In this document: piece by piece, positions 7,825 to 17,900 of the stretch | Layout of the letters: each line of letters begins with the position of its first letter | How positions within the stretch are numbered: the stretch's first letter is position 1 | Assembly: GCA_031292355.1 (NCBI GenBank) | Contig: JARLHI010000048.1 | Span: 62,001-126,000, forward strand | From: Candidatus Obscuribacterales bacterium | Lineage (GTDB): Bacteria; Cyanobacteriota; Vampirovibrionia; Obscuribacterales; Obscuribacteraceae | Length of the DNA: 64,000 nt | Reading direction: 5' to 3' | The notes under the pieces: model-generated | Told to the model about the DNA's origin: nothing | Seen by the model: only the letters and a program-made list of their open reading frames with translations | The model's database searches: none | Translations under genes and position numbers: made by a program

Positions 7825-8286
7825 TCAAGCATCAAAAGTTGGAAAGAATTCGGCATCCTCAGCTTGAAATATCTCTCCTGGCGGCCGCAACTTAAGGCGC
7901 TTATGAGGACCAACATGCGTACCGCAAGCAAAACAGAAATTCGCCTGTGCTGGCAACCGTTTTTGACATTTTGGACAATCAAGGGAATCGGCAAGACTGT
8001 CGCAGGGACCTTCTTGTCCGCACCATGAGCAATATTTGTCGGTACCACGAACCTGCGCCTGACATTGACGGCACAATGTCGATTTGCTGCCAGTGTGAAT
8101 TTGCTCTAACTTTGGCTCTGCGACTACAGAGCCTGTTTCAGCAGTCTGAGACGGTTCTGGTAAATCGAGGCGTGGCTTACCGCACAATCGACAAAATTTC
8201 GCATTCGCGCGGTTGTCGGCCTGACACAAAGGACAAATAAAGTGATCTCTATTTGCAGGCGGTTCGATTTCTTGCGGAATATTCAC
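7825..8286 (-). CDS. Triple zinc-ribbon protein
   Basis: 153 aa with three C-x2-C...C-x2-C zinc ribbons: CPLC/CRLC near residues 18-35, CRQC/CSWC near 72-90, and CPKC/CFAC near 104-121. The linkers are polar and the tail is acidic. There is no membrane segment or enzyme motif. Proteins of this type usually bind other proteins or nucleic acids; the target cannot be read from the sequence. It is transcribed toward the tRNA-Phe terminator and is divergent from the phosphoesterase gene, with about 90 bp between the two starts. A TACAAT in that gap (8309-8314) could serve the plus-strand gene. Confidence 0.7.
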   Translation of the reverse strand: MNIPQEIEPPANRDHFICPLCQADNRANAKFCRLCGKPRLDLPEPSQTAETGSVVAEPKLEQIHTGSKSTLCRQCQAQVRGTDKYCSWCGQEGPCDSLADSLDCPKCQKRLPAQANFCFACGTHVGPHKRLKLRPPGEIFQAEDAEFFPTFDA

Positions 8287-8375
8287 TTCGTTTTTAACCT
8301 GGGGTCTCTACAATTTTACTGTGCCGTTATGTCATTCCAAAATTAAAATGCCCAATTCGACCAGGAGTTCCAGCG

Positions 8376-9887
8376 ATGCTTTCGAAAAAACCAGACACTA
8401 ATCTCAAACGTCTCGTAACCAGCATAGCGACTGCATTATCATTCTGCATGGGTACAGGCGTTTACGGGCAAAGTGAAAAATCGTCTGAAAAAGATATATT
8501 TGTGGCCAAGCCATATTTGCAAATGGGCACATCAGCACAAGCTTCAAATCACGATTCGCAAGAAATACTCTGGCTTGCCAAAGACAAAAAGAGCTCCTGG
8601 TCTGTTGAAGTCTCGCAAATCAAAGACAACAAAGGCAACAAAGCAGTCAAAGCAAAGACTACGACAGGCCCAATCGCCGTAAGAGAAATCGGTGCCTCAA
8701 AAGATTCGCCTGATTATTCATTCTCGTGCAAAATAGATAATTTGCCGTTTGACTCGATTTACAAATATCGCGTCCTTAAGGATTCCAAGCCAGTCTTTGA
8801 AGCTGAAGCCCACACGCGCAAAAGTTTTGATTCACCGTTGAACTTTGTTTTATTTGGCGATCTTGCCGCTAAGACTGACGGACAGAAAAAAATCGCTTAT
8901 CAATGCTATCTAGCCAAGCCGGATTTCGTCGTCTTGCCAGGCGACATTGTCTATAACAGGGGACTTTACTCTGAATACCTCGATAAATTCTTTCCTGTCT
9001 ACAACACTGACTCTGCCTCCGCCAATAGTGGCGTGCCTTTGATCAGAAGTATCCTCACCATAGGTGTCCTTGGTAATCACGATATCGCCTACGATCCTCG
9101 AATTCCCTATACCGACTTCAAAAGCAATCCAGATGCACTTGCTTATTATTTTCTCTGGTCTCAACCACTTAATGGCCCCACAAAAACCGAGACAAATTCA
9201 GCCACTCCCATTGGTGGCGATGCTGAAAGAGAATCCTTCTTCAAGAAAGCGGCTGGTGATAGATATCCCGCCATGGGCAACTTCTCTTTTAACTATGGCA
9301 ATACGCACTGGCTCGTCTTGGACGGCAACTACTATTCGAACTGGGCAGATCCCAAAATGCGAAAATTCGTCATCGACGATTTAGAAAAAGCCAAGACATC
9401 GACCTGGCGATTTGTCACGTTCCATCAACCACCATTTAGTATCGACAAGCATCATGCCGATGAGCAGCATATGCGCTTACTGGCTGACATCTTCGAAAAA
9501 GAAAAAGTAGACATTGTTTTTGCCGGACACGCTCACGATTATCAACGCACATATCCACTGACGTTCGTGGCCAAGGGCGCAAGCACAAATAACGGCGTTG
9601 GCGTGGTCAATCCAAATGGCACTGTAGAGGGCGAGATTTCGTTTGACAAAACATTTGATGGCAAAACTAACACTCATCCACACGCGCCGATTTATATAGT
9701 TTCTGGCGGTGGCGGCGCTGCGCTGTATCCCATAAAAGATTTACCAGCAGAGAGCGTGAAATATATGGATAAGGTCTATGCGGCCAAACACTCACTGACC
9801 AAATGTGTCATCAATGATAAAAAACTAGTCTTCCAGCAAATCTCTGAAGACGGCGCTGAATTAGACAAATTCGAGATAGATAAATAA
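8376..9887 (+). CDS. Exported purple-acid-phosphatase-like metallophosphoesterase
   Basis: 503 aa with a signal peptide (LVTSIATALSFCMGTGVYG), an N-terminal fibronectin-III-like region (about 45-145), and a calcineurin-like domain. All five metal-binding blocks are visible: FGDLAAKTDG, GDIVYNRG (GD-x-x-Y), GNHD, VTFHQPPF and GHAHDYQRT. The GD-x-x-Y tyrosine and the GH-x-H-x-Y-x-R ending point to the purple acid phosphatase group, which hydrolyses phosphomonoesters outside the cytoplasm. AGGAG lies 8 nt before the ATG. A phosphate-scavenging role is plausible but no regulatory Pho box was identified. Confidence 0.88.
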   Translation: MLSKKPDTNLKRLVTSIATALSFCMGTGVYGQSEKSSEKDIFVAKPYLQMGTSAQASNHDSQEILWLAKDKKSSWSVEVSQIKDNKGNKAVKAKTTTGPIAVREIGASKDSPDYSFSCKIDNLPFDSIYKYRVLKDSKPVFEAEAHTRKSFDSPLNFVLFGDLAAKTDGQKKIAYQCYLAKPDFVVLPGDIVYNRGLYSEYLDKFFPVYNTDSASANSGVPLIRSILTIGVLGNHDIAYDPRIPYTDFKSNPDALAYYFLWSQPLNGPTKTETNSATPIGGDAERESFFKKAAGDRYPAMGNFSFNYGNTHWLVLDGNYYSNWADPKMRKFVIDDLEKAKTSTWRFVTFHQPPFSIDKHHADEQHMRLLADIFEKEKVDIVFAGHAHDYQRTYPLTFVAKGASTNNGVGVVNPNGTVEGEISFDKTFDGKTNTHPHAPIYIVSGGGGAALYPIKDLPAESVKYMDKVYAAKHSLTKCVINDKKLVFQQISEDGAELDKFEIDK

Positions 9888-9981
9888 GCAATCAATTTTG
9901 GAAGCACTGGAACCAATGATTGGCTGAAAAATTTGGCGTAAAATAGACACAATTGTAAAACTATGATTTCAAGGTGAATTA

Positions 9982-10317
9982 GTGTCAGATCTAGGCAGAT
10001 TAAGCTTGCTCATTTTGAGCATATTCGTTCTTGTTGGTGGAATTATTGGCTATACCAAGGCGAAGAGCAAAGCATCTTTAATTGCTGGAACAATCAGCTC
10101 GGTATTGCTGGCGGTATCATTTGCCTATGCCCTACAAGACCCGCTGCATGGTCTCATGGCTGGTCTAGGTGTGACTGTGCTGCTTGATGTTATATTTGTC
10201 ATTAGACTGGTCAAAACAAAAAAATTCATGCCATCAGGCATGATGATCATTCTCTGTCTGATTACACAGGGTATAGTCGTCAAAGAACTGCTAAGCAGCC
10301 CACTTAAGATCTATTAG
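9982..10317 (+). CDS. TMEM14/UPF0136-like small membrane protein
   Basis: 111 aa made of four hydrophobic segments with short loops: LLILSIFVLVGGIIGYTKAKSKA, then LIAGTISSVLLAVSFAYAL, a segment around GLMAGLGVTVLLDVIFVIRL, and a final segment after KKFMPSGMMI. The G-x-x-G-Y-x-K-A and KKFMPSG patterns are characteristic of the TMEM14/UPF0136 family, common in cyanobacteria and plastids (FAX fatty-acid exporters in plants). Function in bacteria is not settled. Start is GTG 9982 with AAGGTG 5 nt upstream. Confidence 0.8.
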   Translation: MSDLGRLSLLILSIFVLVGGIIGYTKAKSKASLIAGTISSVLLAVSFAYALQDPLHGLMAGLGVTVLLDVIFVIRLVKTKKFMPSGMMIILCLITQGIVVKELLSSPLKIY

Positions 10318-10333
10318 AGCCGTAAACGAAAAT

Positions 10334-11317
10334 TCATAGGGCGCTGAGAAAGTTGATTACTTCTTTCAGGGCTTTGCCGTTGCTATCGTCTGGATCTAGA
10401 GAGAGCGCTTTATCGACACAAACTCTCGCATCTCCCAGTTCAAGACAAACCGCATGAGCGCGAGCGAGATGTAGCCAGGCATTTATATAGTTCCCATTTA
10501 AGTCGAGTGCTTTTTCGAGAACCTTTTTGGCTCCTCCAACATCGCCCTTGCGAATACGCAAGAGCCCCAGATTCCCATAAGGCCATTCAAAATCAGAATA
10601 CTGCGAAATCAAAGCTTTAAATGTTTTCTCGGCTGACACTAGATCACCGGCAGTGAGCTGATTATGACCTTCAATATTGCGCTGCACAGCAGCGTGCGGA
10701 ACCGGCTGACGCGGTACGCGGGTACGCAAAAACCTCATCGCCAGAGAATCCAGTTCAGAATTCGGCTCCATTTCATGCACTTTCATGCAGGCGTCACGGC
10801 TTTGTTCGGTCCAGCCAAGGGCCTTATATTTTTGCGCTAATTCAAAATATTCCCAAGCCGCAAGGCCCTCTGGCAAATCACGAGTAGGCAGACCAAGGAC
10901 TGGATAAATAACTTCTTCAATGGTCTTGCCAAAAAATTGGGTTGCACTTTTACTGAAAAAGTTGAAGGCGTTCTCAATCTCTCTTTTAATCTCACCAAAT
11001 GGCTCAAACTCTTCAATTTGCTTATTGGCTATCTCTGCGGCTTCGCCAAGAGCCTTTAAAGACTCTCTTAAAGTCTGCCCGGCTTGTTCTTGAAACTCAA
11101 AAGTACCTTCAAAAAGCTCGAGAACAGAACCAAACTGACGCATCTGAGTAGGGTCGAGATCCTGCAATGGACCTCGTTTGAAGCCCTTTCCACTTTCTGC
11201 GGCTTTGCGCGCCGAGATGATTGCTTGCTTAGGCCAGTACATCAAAAAGTACTGGATACTGAGCTTTAAATACTCATCCGCGGTCAATCCATGAGGTACT
11301 TCTCTAGCAGGAATCAC
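10334..11317 (-). CDS. TPR-repeat protein
   Basis: 327 aa, soluble, without signal peptide. The C-terminal half carries tetratricopeptide repeats, for example FEWPYGNLGLLRIRKGDVGG, ALDLNGNYINAWLHLARAHA and ALSLDPDDSNGKAL. Two similar sequences, LTADEYLKLSIQYFLMYWPKQA near the start and LAAWEYFELAQKYKALGWTEQS near 158-180, suggest an older duplication of an N-terminal unit. TPRs make protein contacts; the partner is unknown. GTG start, with GGAG 8 nt upstream. Divergent from the PP2C-like gene. Confidence 0.7.
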   Translation of the reverse strand: MIPAREVPHGLTADEYLKLSIQYFLMYWPKQAIISARKAAESGKGFKRGPLQDLDPTQMRQFGSVLELFEGTFEFQEQAGQTLRESLKALGEAAEIANKQIEEFEPFGEIKREIENAFNFFSKSATQFFGKTIEEVIYPVLGLPTRDLPEGLAAWEYFELAQKYKALGWTEQSRDACMKVHEMEPNSELDSLAMRFLRTRVPRQPVPHAAVQRNIEGHNQLTAGDLVSAEKTFKALISQYSDFEWPYGNLGLLRIRKGDVGGAKKVLEKALDLNGNYINAWLHLARAHAVCLELGDARVCVDKALSLDPDDSNGKALKEVINFLSAL

Positions 11318-11412
11318 GCTCTCAACTCCAGCGTTACCGTAAGCATTTTATTTGGAATGATATCACTAACTGCCAAGAGGCACACTCCATTAGAGAGGAT
11401 AGAGGCACAGTG

Positions 11413-12045
11413 ATGATTGATCAAGTCCAGAGCACAAGCGTTGAATGGGCTATCGGCAAGAAAACCTTGGACGGTAACCCTCGAGGCGCGGAACAGCATC
11501 TCGTTAAATCGACACCAACGGGCTTTTTAATCGCTATCGTCGACGCCATTGGCACTGATCATGAAGCTATCGTAGCTGGACAGACGGCCATCGCTATCCT
11601 CGATGACTACACACATCAAAGTATGCCCAATTTATTCGACAAATGCGATAGAGCTTTGAAATCGAGCAGCGGCGTATCAATTACCGCAGCCATTTTCAAT
11701 ACGTCCTATAACACCGTGAGCTGGTTTGGCGTGGGCAATATCGAAGGCTTGCTCTGGCATCGCAGTCTTCACACCAGTCCTCGCTATCACCAACTGGCAT
11801 TGCAAACCGGTCTTGCGGGCCAGGGATTATCCAGCCTGAACGAAAAATGTCTGCCTGTGCATCCTGGTGATCTGGTCATTTTGACTTCAGACGGAATTTT
11901 TCCCGGTATCGTTGAAGCCTTACCCATTGAAGGACGCCCACGGGCTGTCGCCGACAAGATTCTGCATGACTATGCCAAAGATAACGAAGAAGCGACGCTG
12001 CTGGTCACAAGATATCTGGGCGCCGGCTTACCGCCTGGTATTTAG
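11413..12045 (+). CDS. PP2C/SpoIIE-type serine phosphatase, RsbX-like
   Basis: 210 aa comprising a single compact PPM phosphatase domain: GFLIAIVDAIG (metal-binding Asp), VSITAAIFNTSYNTVSWFGVGNIEGLLW, LPVHPGDLVILTSDGIFPGI (second metal Asp) and DNEEATLLVTRYLG. The length and the NIEG motif resemble RsbX, which dephosphorylates a stressosome or partner-switch protein. No kinase or anti-sigma partner lies beside it, so the target is unknown. ATG 11413 has GAGG 7 nt upstream; a GTG one codon earlier is less well placed. Divergent from the TPR gene; the 95-bp gap must hold both promoters. Confidence 0.75.
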   Translation: MIDQVQSTSVEWAIGKKTLDGNPRGAEQHLVKSTPTGFLIAIVDAIGTDHEAIVAGQTAIAILDDYTHQSMPNLFDKCDRALKSSSGVSITAAIFNTSYNTVSWFGVGNIEGLLWHRSLHTSPRYHQLALQTGLAGQGLSSLNEKCLPVHPGDLVILTSDGIFPGIVEALPIEGRPRAVADKILHDYAKDNEEATLLVTRYLGAGLPPGI

Positions 12046-12050
12046 AAAAA

Positions 12051-13271
12051 TTATTTAGACAATTTAGCAAGCGGAAAATAATGACGCAAAATCTCGTCAT
12101 ATTTTTTGCCCTGCTCGGCCATCCCCATAGCCCCCCACTGGCATAAACCGACACCATGACCGCCTCCGCGCGATTCAATTTCTAGATAATTGCCTTTTCG
12201 CTGAAAGGAAAAGAGATTTCCTGGAGCAACATTCCAGCCAAACTTTTGCCCAATCTTCATCCAAAAATCATAAGCTGGCTGAATAGTACGATCCAAATTA
12301 CGAGTATTACTGACACTACCAGCAGTGCAAAGCGATACTTCGATAGGTCTTCCCGCCTCGTCCTTTTTTGAGACAGCCGGCAGACAGTCACCAAACACAG
12401 CTGCATATTGAGGCCACGGAATCACCGATACTGTGTGCTTCCAGAAGGGTGACTTCTGACAAAAGTGACATTCGACAGACTGCAAATAAGGGTAGCTACG
12501 ACGATCCAATTGAAAAATGTCGCACGCACGGCTGGTACGTCCGGCGCAAGTAGAATGAAAATACGGATGTATTGGTTTTTCAGCAAAACATAAAGTGGCA
12601 TCACCAACTGTTTGCGCAGCCAGACGCACGTCCGGACGATCGGTGGCCACGCCCATATAGGCTGCGTTTTGAGTAGTATCGTTAAGAACAGCAAGTGCCC
12701 CTGTTCGTGCCAGCATGCAATTCACAAGCACCGCCTGCGCTTTAACCGCTTCCAGTCGAGCTCCTTTTGGCAATTCTGCCGCACACACTCCAGCCACATA
12801 ATCCGCTTTACCGACATGATTAACGAGCATCAAATGTGATACCAGCAAATTGTCGCTATCATTAGCACGGCTTATTGAAACTATGACAGTACCTGCGTAC
12901 GCCCTAATAGAGCGACCTCTTTCAATCTTAAGATAGCTGTTTCTGAGCCCTCTAAACTCCATCTTCGGAGCCACACAGTAAACCCTCTTTTGCTGCTTAT
13001 CGCCTGTCGATGCTAAAAGGCGCAGAGCATTTCCTCTAAGCTGCAATAAATATCGCCCATCGTTTAAAGTAATCGTTGTCTTACCGCAAATCTGCAGCGG
13101 ACCGAATACGAATATCTCGGAGACTGGCTTCTGGCTTGCGCCAAGGGTAACGTCGACATAGCAAGGCATAGCTTTACATGGTGCAATCGAAGCAAAGAGA
13201 CTAACAAATACGACCACAGAAACACGGATCAATATTTCGAGTCCAGCATTTAACGAAGTGGTATCAATCAC
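12051..13271 (-). CDS. SpoIID/LytB-domain protein
   Basis: 406 aa with an N-terminal hydrophobic signal (ILIRVSVVVFVSLFASIAPC) and the SpoIID domain: DNLLVSHLMLVNHVGKADYVAGVCAAELP-type opening (LEAVKAQAVLVN), HPYFHSTCAGRTS, and the closing SRGGGHGVGLCQWGA with ILRHYFP. SpoIID cuts denuded glycan strands of peptidoglycan in sporulating bacteria; relatives in cyanobacteria are envelope proteins and amidase enhancers. Its start overlaps the end of the upstream transpeptidase gene by 4 nt, so the pair is translationally coupled and probably works together on the cell wall. Confidence 0.85.
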   Translation of the reverse strand: MIDTTSLNAGLEILIRVSVVVFVSLFASIAPCKAMPCYVDVTLGASQKPVSEIFVFGPLQICGKTTITLNDGRYLLQLRGNALRLLASTGDKQQKRVYCVAPKMEFRGLRNSYLKIERGRSIRAYAGTVIVSISRANDSDNLLVSHLMLVNHVGKADYVAGVCAAELPKGARLEAVKAQAVLVNCMLARTGALAVLNDTTQNAAYMGVATDRPDVRLAAQTVGDATLCFAEKPIHPYFHSTCAGRTSRACDIFQLDRRSYPYLQSVECHFCQKSPFWKHTVSVIPWPQYAAVFGDCLPAVSKKDEAGRPIEVSLCTAGSVSNTRNLDRTIQPAYDFWMKIGQKFGWNVAPGNLFSFQRKGNYLEIESRGGGHGVGLCQWGAMGMAEQGKKYDEILRHYFPLAKLSK

Positions 13272-14194
13272 GGCCAGGTGGTTGCATGCAATAGCTCGTG
13301 AGCGACAGGGACTGCAGCTTCAGCACTCGTACCGCTAGGAGAAAGAACACAAAACGAGTAATGAGGAGTTTCCTCGGGAAAGAACCCGGTCACCCATGAT
13401 TGAAATTTATTCCCATGTTTGACTGTGCCGGTTTTTGCACAAACATGCAGACTCAGTTCGGGATCGAGCTTTTTGCACGTGCCTTCCGAGACGGCAAATT
13501 GCATGCCCCTTGCTAATTGAGTCCAGGTCTCGCTCTTCAATTGCAGTTCAAAAGCCGGGGCATCAACTTCCGGGTCGTCGGCGCTATGCAAATGAACAAC
13601 ATGCCCCTTTGTAGCAATTAAAGCCGACATTCTCAAAATTTGAATAGCATGGGGGCGCATGTCATCGCTCGAACCAAGCACATAATTAAGAGATTCTGCC
13701 TGCAAAGGCTTCAAAGGAAAAGGCCCAGATGGCAACTTTGCGACAGACTGATCGAGACCAAAGCGCCTCGAATAATCTAAGAAGACATTGGCATTAAGTC
13801 GTTGCGACATCTCGGCAAAATAGATATTGCAGGACTTACCCAAGGCGTGAGCGAGACTGACTTGACCATGAGCAAATTGACAGGCAATTTGTTGCTTATT
13901 GACGACAGTCGTGCCACGACATTCGACAACTTCATTGGGAGTAAGAAGTTTTTCTTCCAGCAATGCAGCTGCTGCTATTAGCTTCATCAACGAACCAGGC
14001 TGCGCATTGCCGACATTGAACCCACTTGGAAATCCCACCTGCCCGGTGCGCAGATCAGCCCAGAAGAATCGCCCCACGGGCTTTAGTTGAACGGCAACAG
14101 CTTTTTTTTCAACGACTGTGCCAACACCAAAAAGCGACCGCAAAAAGCCTCTTCTTCCTATACAATTAGGCGACGATGATGACTGGGAATCCAT
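13268..14194 (-). CDS. Stand-alone penicillin-binding transpeptidase domain with Tat-like N-terminus
   Basis: 308 aa from ATG 14194. The N-terminus has NCIGRRGFLRSLFG, a twin-arginine-like motif, but the following stretch is only weakly hydrophobic. The rest is a penicillin-binding transpeptidase fold: S-L-M-K (residues 68-71, in PGSLMKL), S-C-N (121-123) and K-T-G (254-256, in CAKTGTVKHG). The usual PBP dimerization domain, GT51 domain and PASTA repeats are absent, so it is much shorter than class A or B PBPs. An upstream ATG at 14254 would overlap the divergent gene more. Coupled to SpoIID by a 4-nt overlap. It could be a transpeptidase or a penicillin sensor or hydrolase. Confidence 0.8.
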   Translation of the reverse strand: MDSQSSSSPNCIGRRGFLRSLFGVGTVVEKKAVAVQLKPVGRFFWADLRTGQVGFPSGFNVGNAQPGSLMKLIAAAALLEEKLLTPNEVVECRGTTVVNKQQIACQFAHGQVSLAHALGKSCNIYFAEMSQRLNANVFLDYSRRFGLDQSVAKLPSGPFPLKPLQAESLNYVLGSSDDMRPHAIQILRMSALIATKGHVVHLHSADDPEVDAPAFELQLKSETWTQLARGMQFAVSEGTCKKLDPELSLHVCAKTGTVKHGNKFQSWVTGFFPEETPHYSFCVLSPSGTSAEAAVPVAHELLHATTWP

Positions 14195-14231
14195 AGATCT
14201 ATCTCTACACACGTTTTTTAAGTGTACTGTT

Positions 14232-14924
14232 TTGCCTGACGAAAAGCTCCTCAAGCTGACATTCTTATTTTATGTCTTAATCGTCTGCGGACAAAAAGCA
14301 GATGGTACGCAATTGGAGAAATTTAACGACAGCACTCCTCAAACCAAAAAGTATGAAATTGAAGTGCCAGTCCAGCAGACCAATCCCCCTTCGAGTGAAT
14401 TTTCTTTGCCCAAAATTGCCATGCTGACTGTGGCTAGAAAATTTCCTAACATCAATGATAATCGCCCTATCGAAAGCCTGGCGGCTTTTTCCAGCCACTT
14501 TACTGTACCTGCTCGTTTTCAAAAGAGAGCAGGAATTTTTGTTACTTTAAGCAAAAGAGGCAAAACACGCGTCTGTTGGGGCACGATCGAGCCCTTATAT
14601 GCCAATTTAGTCGAAGGCACAATTAAAACAACCAGTCTTGCCCTCGCCAATGAATATCGCTACAGTCCGCTCAAGGCTTCGGAAATTAAAGAGCTGAAAC
14701 CTCAAGTAACTGTGGTCAAAAAGGTCGTCCCAATCAGCAATTTGCATGGCTTAAATCCATTATTAGATGGATTGATGGTACGACTTGGAACTAAAACCGG
14801 CGTAATTTTGCCGGGTGAAGCGTCAGACCCTTATTACCAATTGATGCTATGCAAAGTCAAAGCGCGTATAGCCCCAGGAAAAAGCTGCCAACTCTATAGG
14901 ATTATTGCTGATGTCTACAAATGA
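14232..14924 (+). CDS. AMMECR1-like protein with an N-terminal hydrophobic signal
   Basis: 230 aa from TTG 14232. A hydrophobic segment (LLKLTFLFYVLIVCGQ) opens the protein, followed by a polar linker and an AMMECR1-like domain with AGIFVTLSKRGKTRVCWGTI, the A-x-x-A-N-E-Y-R-Y-x-P region, VTVVKKVVPI and GVILPGEASDPYYQLML. Family members have a similar FVTL...LRGCIG...RF.P...G..L layout and are usually cytosolic, so a signal here is unusual. A GTG at 14118 would lengthen it, but that region is antisense to the conserved twin-arginine end of the transpeptidase gene and is probably not coding. The gene overlaps the alpha-2-macroglobulin gene by 14 nt, implying coupled translation. Confidence 0.65.
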   Translation: MPDEKLLKLTFLFYVLIVCGQKADGTQLEKFNDSTPQTKKYEIEVPVQQTNPPSSEFSLPKIAMLTVARKFPNINDNRPIESLAAFSSHFTVPARFQKRAGIFVTLSKRGKTRVCWGTIEPLYANLVEGTIKTTSLALANEYRYSPLKASEIKELKPQVTVVKKVVPISNLHGLNPLLDGLMVRLGTKTGVILPGEASDPYYQLMLCKVKARIAPGKSCQLYRIIADVYK

Positions 14925-17900
14925 ACTGGTGATGCAGACTGAAACCAGACAGCAGAATTTACGCTTATTTTCCTGGATATTTGTGGGGCTTTTATTGACT
15001 CTAGTGGCACTGCTGGCGGTGTCTCTTGAAAAACCCACTGGCTCTATTTCTGGACGTGTTAGCCTGGAACAAAAGGGGTTCCATATACAGTCCTACAATT
15101 TTAAAGAACATCGGGCTTACGCTCTCGTCAATGGTCCACGTCACGGCGCAATCGAGCGCGGCGTTTTTATCAACCAAGACGGGACTTTTGCCCTGGCCAA
15201 TTTGCCTGTCGGTGAGTATCACTTAAAGGTAAGAGCCAAAGGCTTTGCTACTTATGAACAAAGCGGCGTCTTTGTCGATGAAGGCAAGACAACCAAGCTA
15301 AGACAAGACATCGCTATGACGATTTTGCAGCCTAGCGTCTCTCTGGGGCAACATTCGCGAGTTTTTTCCAGCAAAGAACAGCCTGTCATTTTCGCAAACA
15401 CTGTGGGAGCCGATACAGGCTCACTCAAAGTCTATAGAACCGACATCATTCCTTTCTCTAAGAGTGCCGCCGCCAAAAAAATGTTGCTCTTCGGCAACGA
15501 TATGGCCATGAGCAAAAATTCCGAAGCGAAGTTCGTCAATCCCTGCAAAGACCAGAAGCCAGCTTGCACTCAAACGTTCAAGCTCGAACAAGACTCCAGC
15601 GATTCAGCGCGAGCCGTTTTAGATTTACCAAGTGGACTACCTGCGGGTGACTATGTCGCCTATGCCCAAGTAAATGGCTTGAACGGCGTATCAGACGACA
15701 TCAGCTGGTTTTCAGTTTCTGATGTGGGACTGATTATCAAAAGAGATTCTGACAAAGTCATTGCCCGCGCGGTCGATCTAAATACTTTCAAACCTGTCAA
15801 AGATTGCGCCATCTCGATGCTCGATGGAGAGAGCAAAGAAGCATTATCTAAGCCCGTACTGACAAAGGCCGACGGCACAGCGACGATGTCTCTCGATGAT
15901 AGCAACCCTATCTGGAATAAAAAGGCTGAGGACCTCGATTTGCCCAGCGCCGAATTTCTTTTTGTAGGCGCCATCAAAGATCAACGAGCATACGGCAACA
16001 TCTCTCAATCGACTTTTTCCAACGATGCTTATCAAACTTATTTTTACACAGACAAATCCGTTTATCGGCTCGGTCAAACTGTTTCATACAAAGGAATCTG
16101 CAGACAGAAAACATCGAAGGGTCTTGAGAATCCTGGCGCGAACATAAAAATAGAAGCGACGATTGAAGATCCAGAAAACAACGAAATCTGGAAAGGCACA
16201 GTGACCACGAATGCGCATGGTACATTCCACGGCAGTTTCACCATTCCCGGGGACGGTAAAACTGGTGGCTATCAATTCATCGCCAAATTTCCAGACGAAA
16301 CGCAAGACTATGGCTCGTTTGAAGTAGCGGAATATCGAAAGCCAGAATATCAAGTCGAGATGACGCCACTAACTCCGCGAGTCAATGGTGGTGATCAGGC
16401 GAAAGTCAGACTGAAAGCTAATTATTACTTTGGTGCACCAGTTGCGCACGCAAAAATCAAATATTCAATTTACACAGGCACCGACTGGGCCAGTCATCTG
16501 GCATTCGAACCACGCCCTGATTACTATGATTTCTTCGATAGCTGGAACGATAATTATAACGATTCAGCTGAAGGAGAAATGCAGGAAGAAGGCGTTGCCG
16601 AAACGGACGAAAATGGCGAAGCGATTATTACCTTCGTCACCAAAGTCAAAGGACCCATAACTGGCGGTCCAAATTCGTCAGATTTAGCAGACATCAGATA
16701 CACGGTCAAAACCGAAGTGACCGACATCAGCCGCCTGACTGTCGAAGGCAGTACATCTTTGTCATGCGTCAGTGGTGACTTCATGCTTTTTGTCGAGCCC
16801 GATTCGTCGATTTTGAAGATTGGCGAAAAAATGAAAGTAGCGGTAGCCGCAGAGAACTATGACCACAAAATGCTGGCCAACCAGCCCGTCAAGGTGACGG
16901 TAAGGCGCTATGTCTATGACTCGGTGAAATATACATATAGAGAAGAGCCAACAGTCGGCGAAGAAACCGCCACCACCGATGCAAATGGCAAAGCGAATGT
17001 GTCCTTTGACGTAGGCAATCAACTTGTAAGCGATCAATATTTCATTACAGCGCAAGCACAAGACGCTGAAAAGCACCAGATCTATGCGCAGAACTCAGTT
17101 TGGATTGCCAATACTGACTACCCTTATGCAAAGTCTGAAGCTGACGCTGAAACAGAACCTCTGACAATTCGAACCGACAAGGATATCTACAAACCAGGCG
17201 ATGTGGCCAAAGTAATGATTACCGCTCCATTGACTGGAAAAGAGGGCATCGACGCCATAGTCACAGTCGAAGGCATGCGCATCTACGACTACAAAATCGT
17301 CAATATGAATGCGACGGCAAGGACATTGGAAATTCCAATCACCGCTGAATATGCGCCCAATGTCTTTTTTGATGTGGCCATCGTTGGCAAAAAACACCAA
17401 TTTTATTCAGGCGAGCAAATGATCAAAGTTTCGCCTGACCAAAATTTCCTCAAAATTGCCATTGCCACAAACAAAGACAGATACCAGCCTGGCGAGACTG
17501 CCAACTACACAATAACAGCAAAACACGAAGATGGAACTCCTGCTGTCGACACAGAATTGTCGCTCGCTGTAATTGATGAAAGCGTATACGCGATTCGCGG
17601 TGAACAGGCGCCAGACATCCGTCGTTTTTATTACAGTCGCAGAGACAATGTTGTTGTCACCGCGAACTCATTTCCCATGATGTACACGGGCGGTCCAGAC
17701 AAAATTGAGCCGCGCGTTCGTCGTGATTTCAAAGACACAGCAGCCTGGATTCCGGATTTAGTGACGGACAAAACTGGTACAGCTAAAGCCTCTTTCAAAT
17801 TACCGGACAATTTGACAACCTGGCGTGCCACCGTTCGCGGTATCGACATGAAAACCGACGTTGGCAGTGCCGTGCAAAAAGTAATTGCCACTCAAGATTT

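Noticed and set aside
14118..14231. AMMECR1-like gene starting at GTG 14118
   Set aside because: This part is antisense to the twin-arginine-like end of the transpeptidase gene and shows no family similarity.
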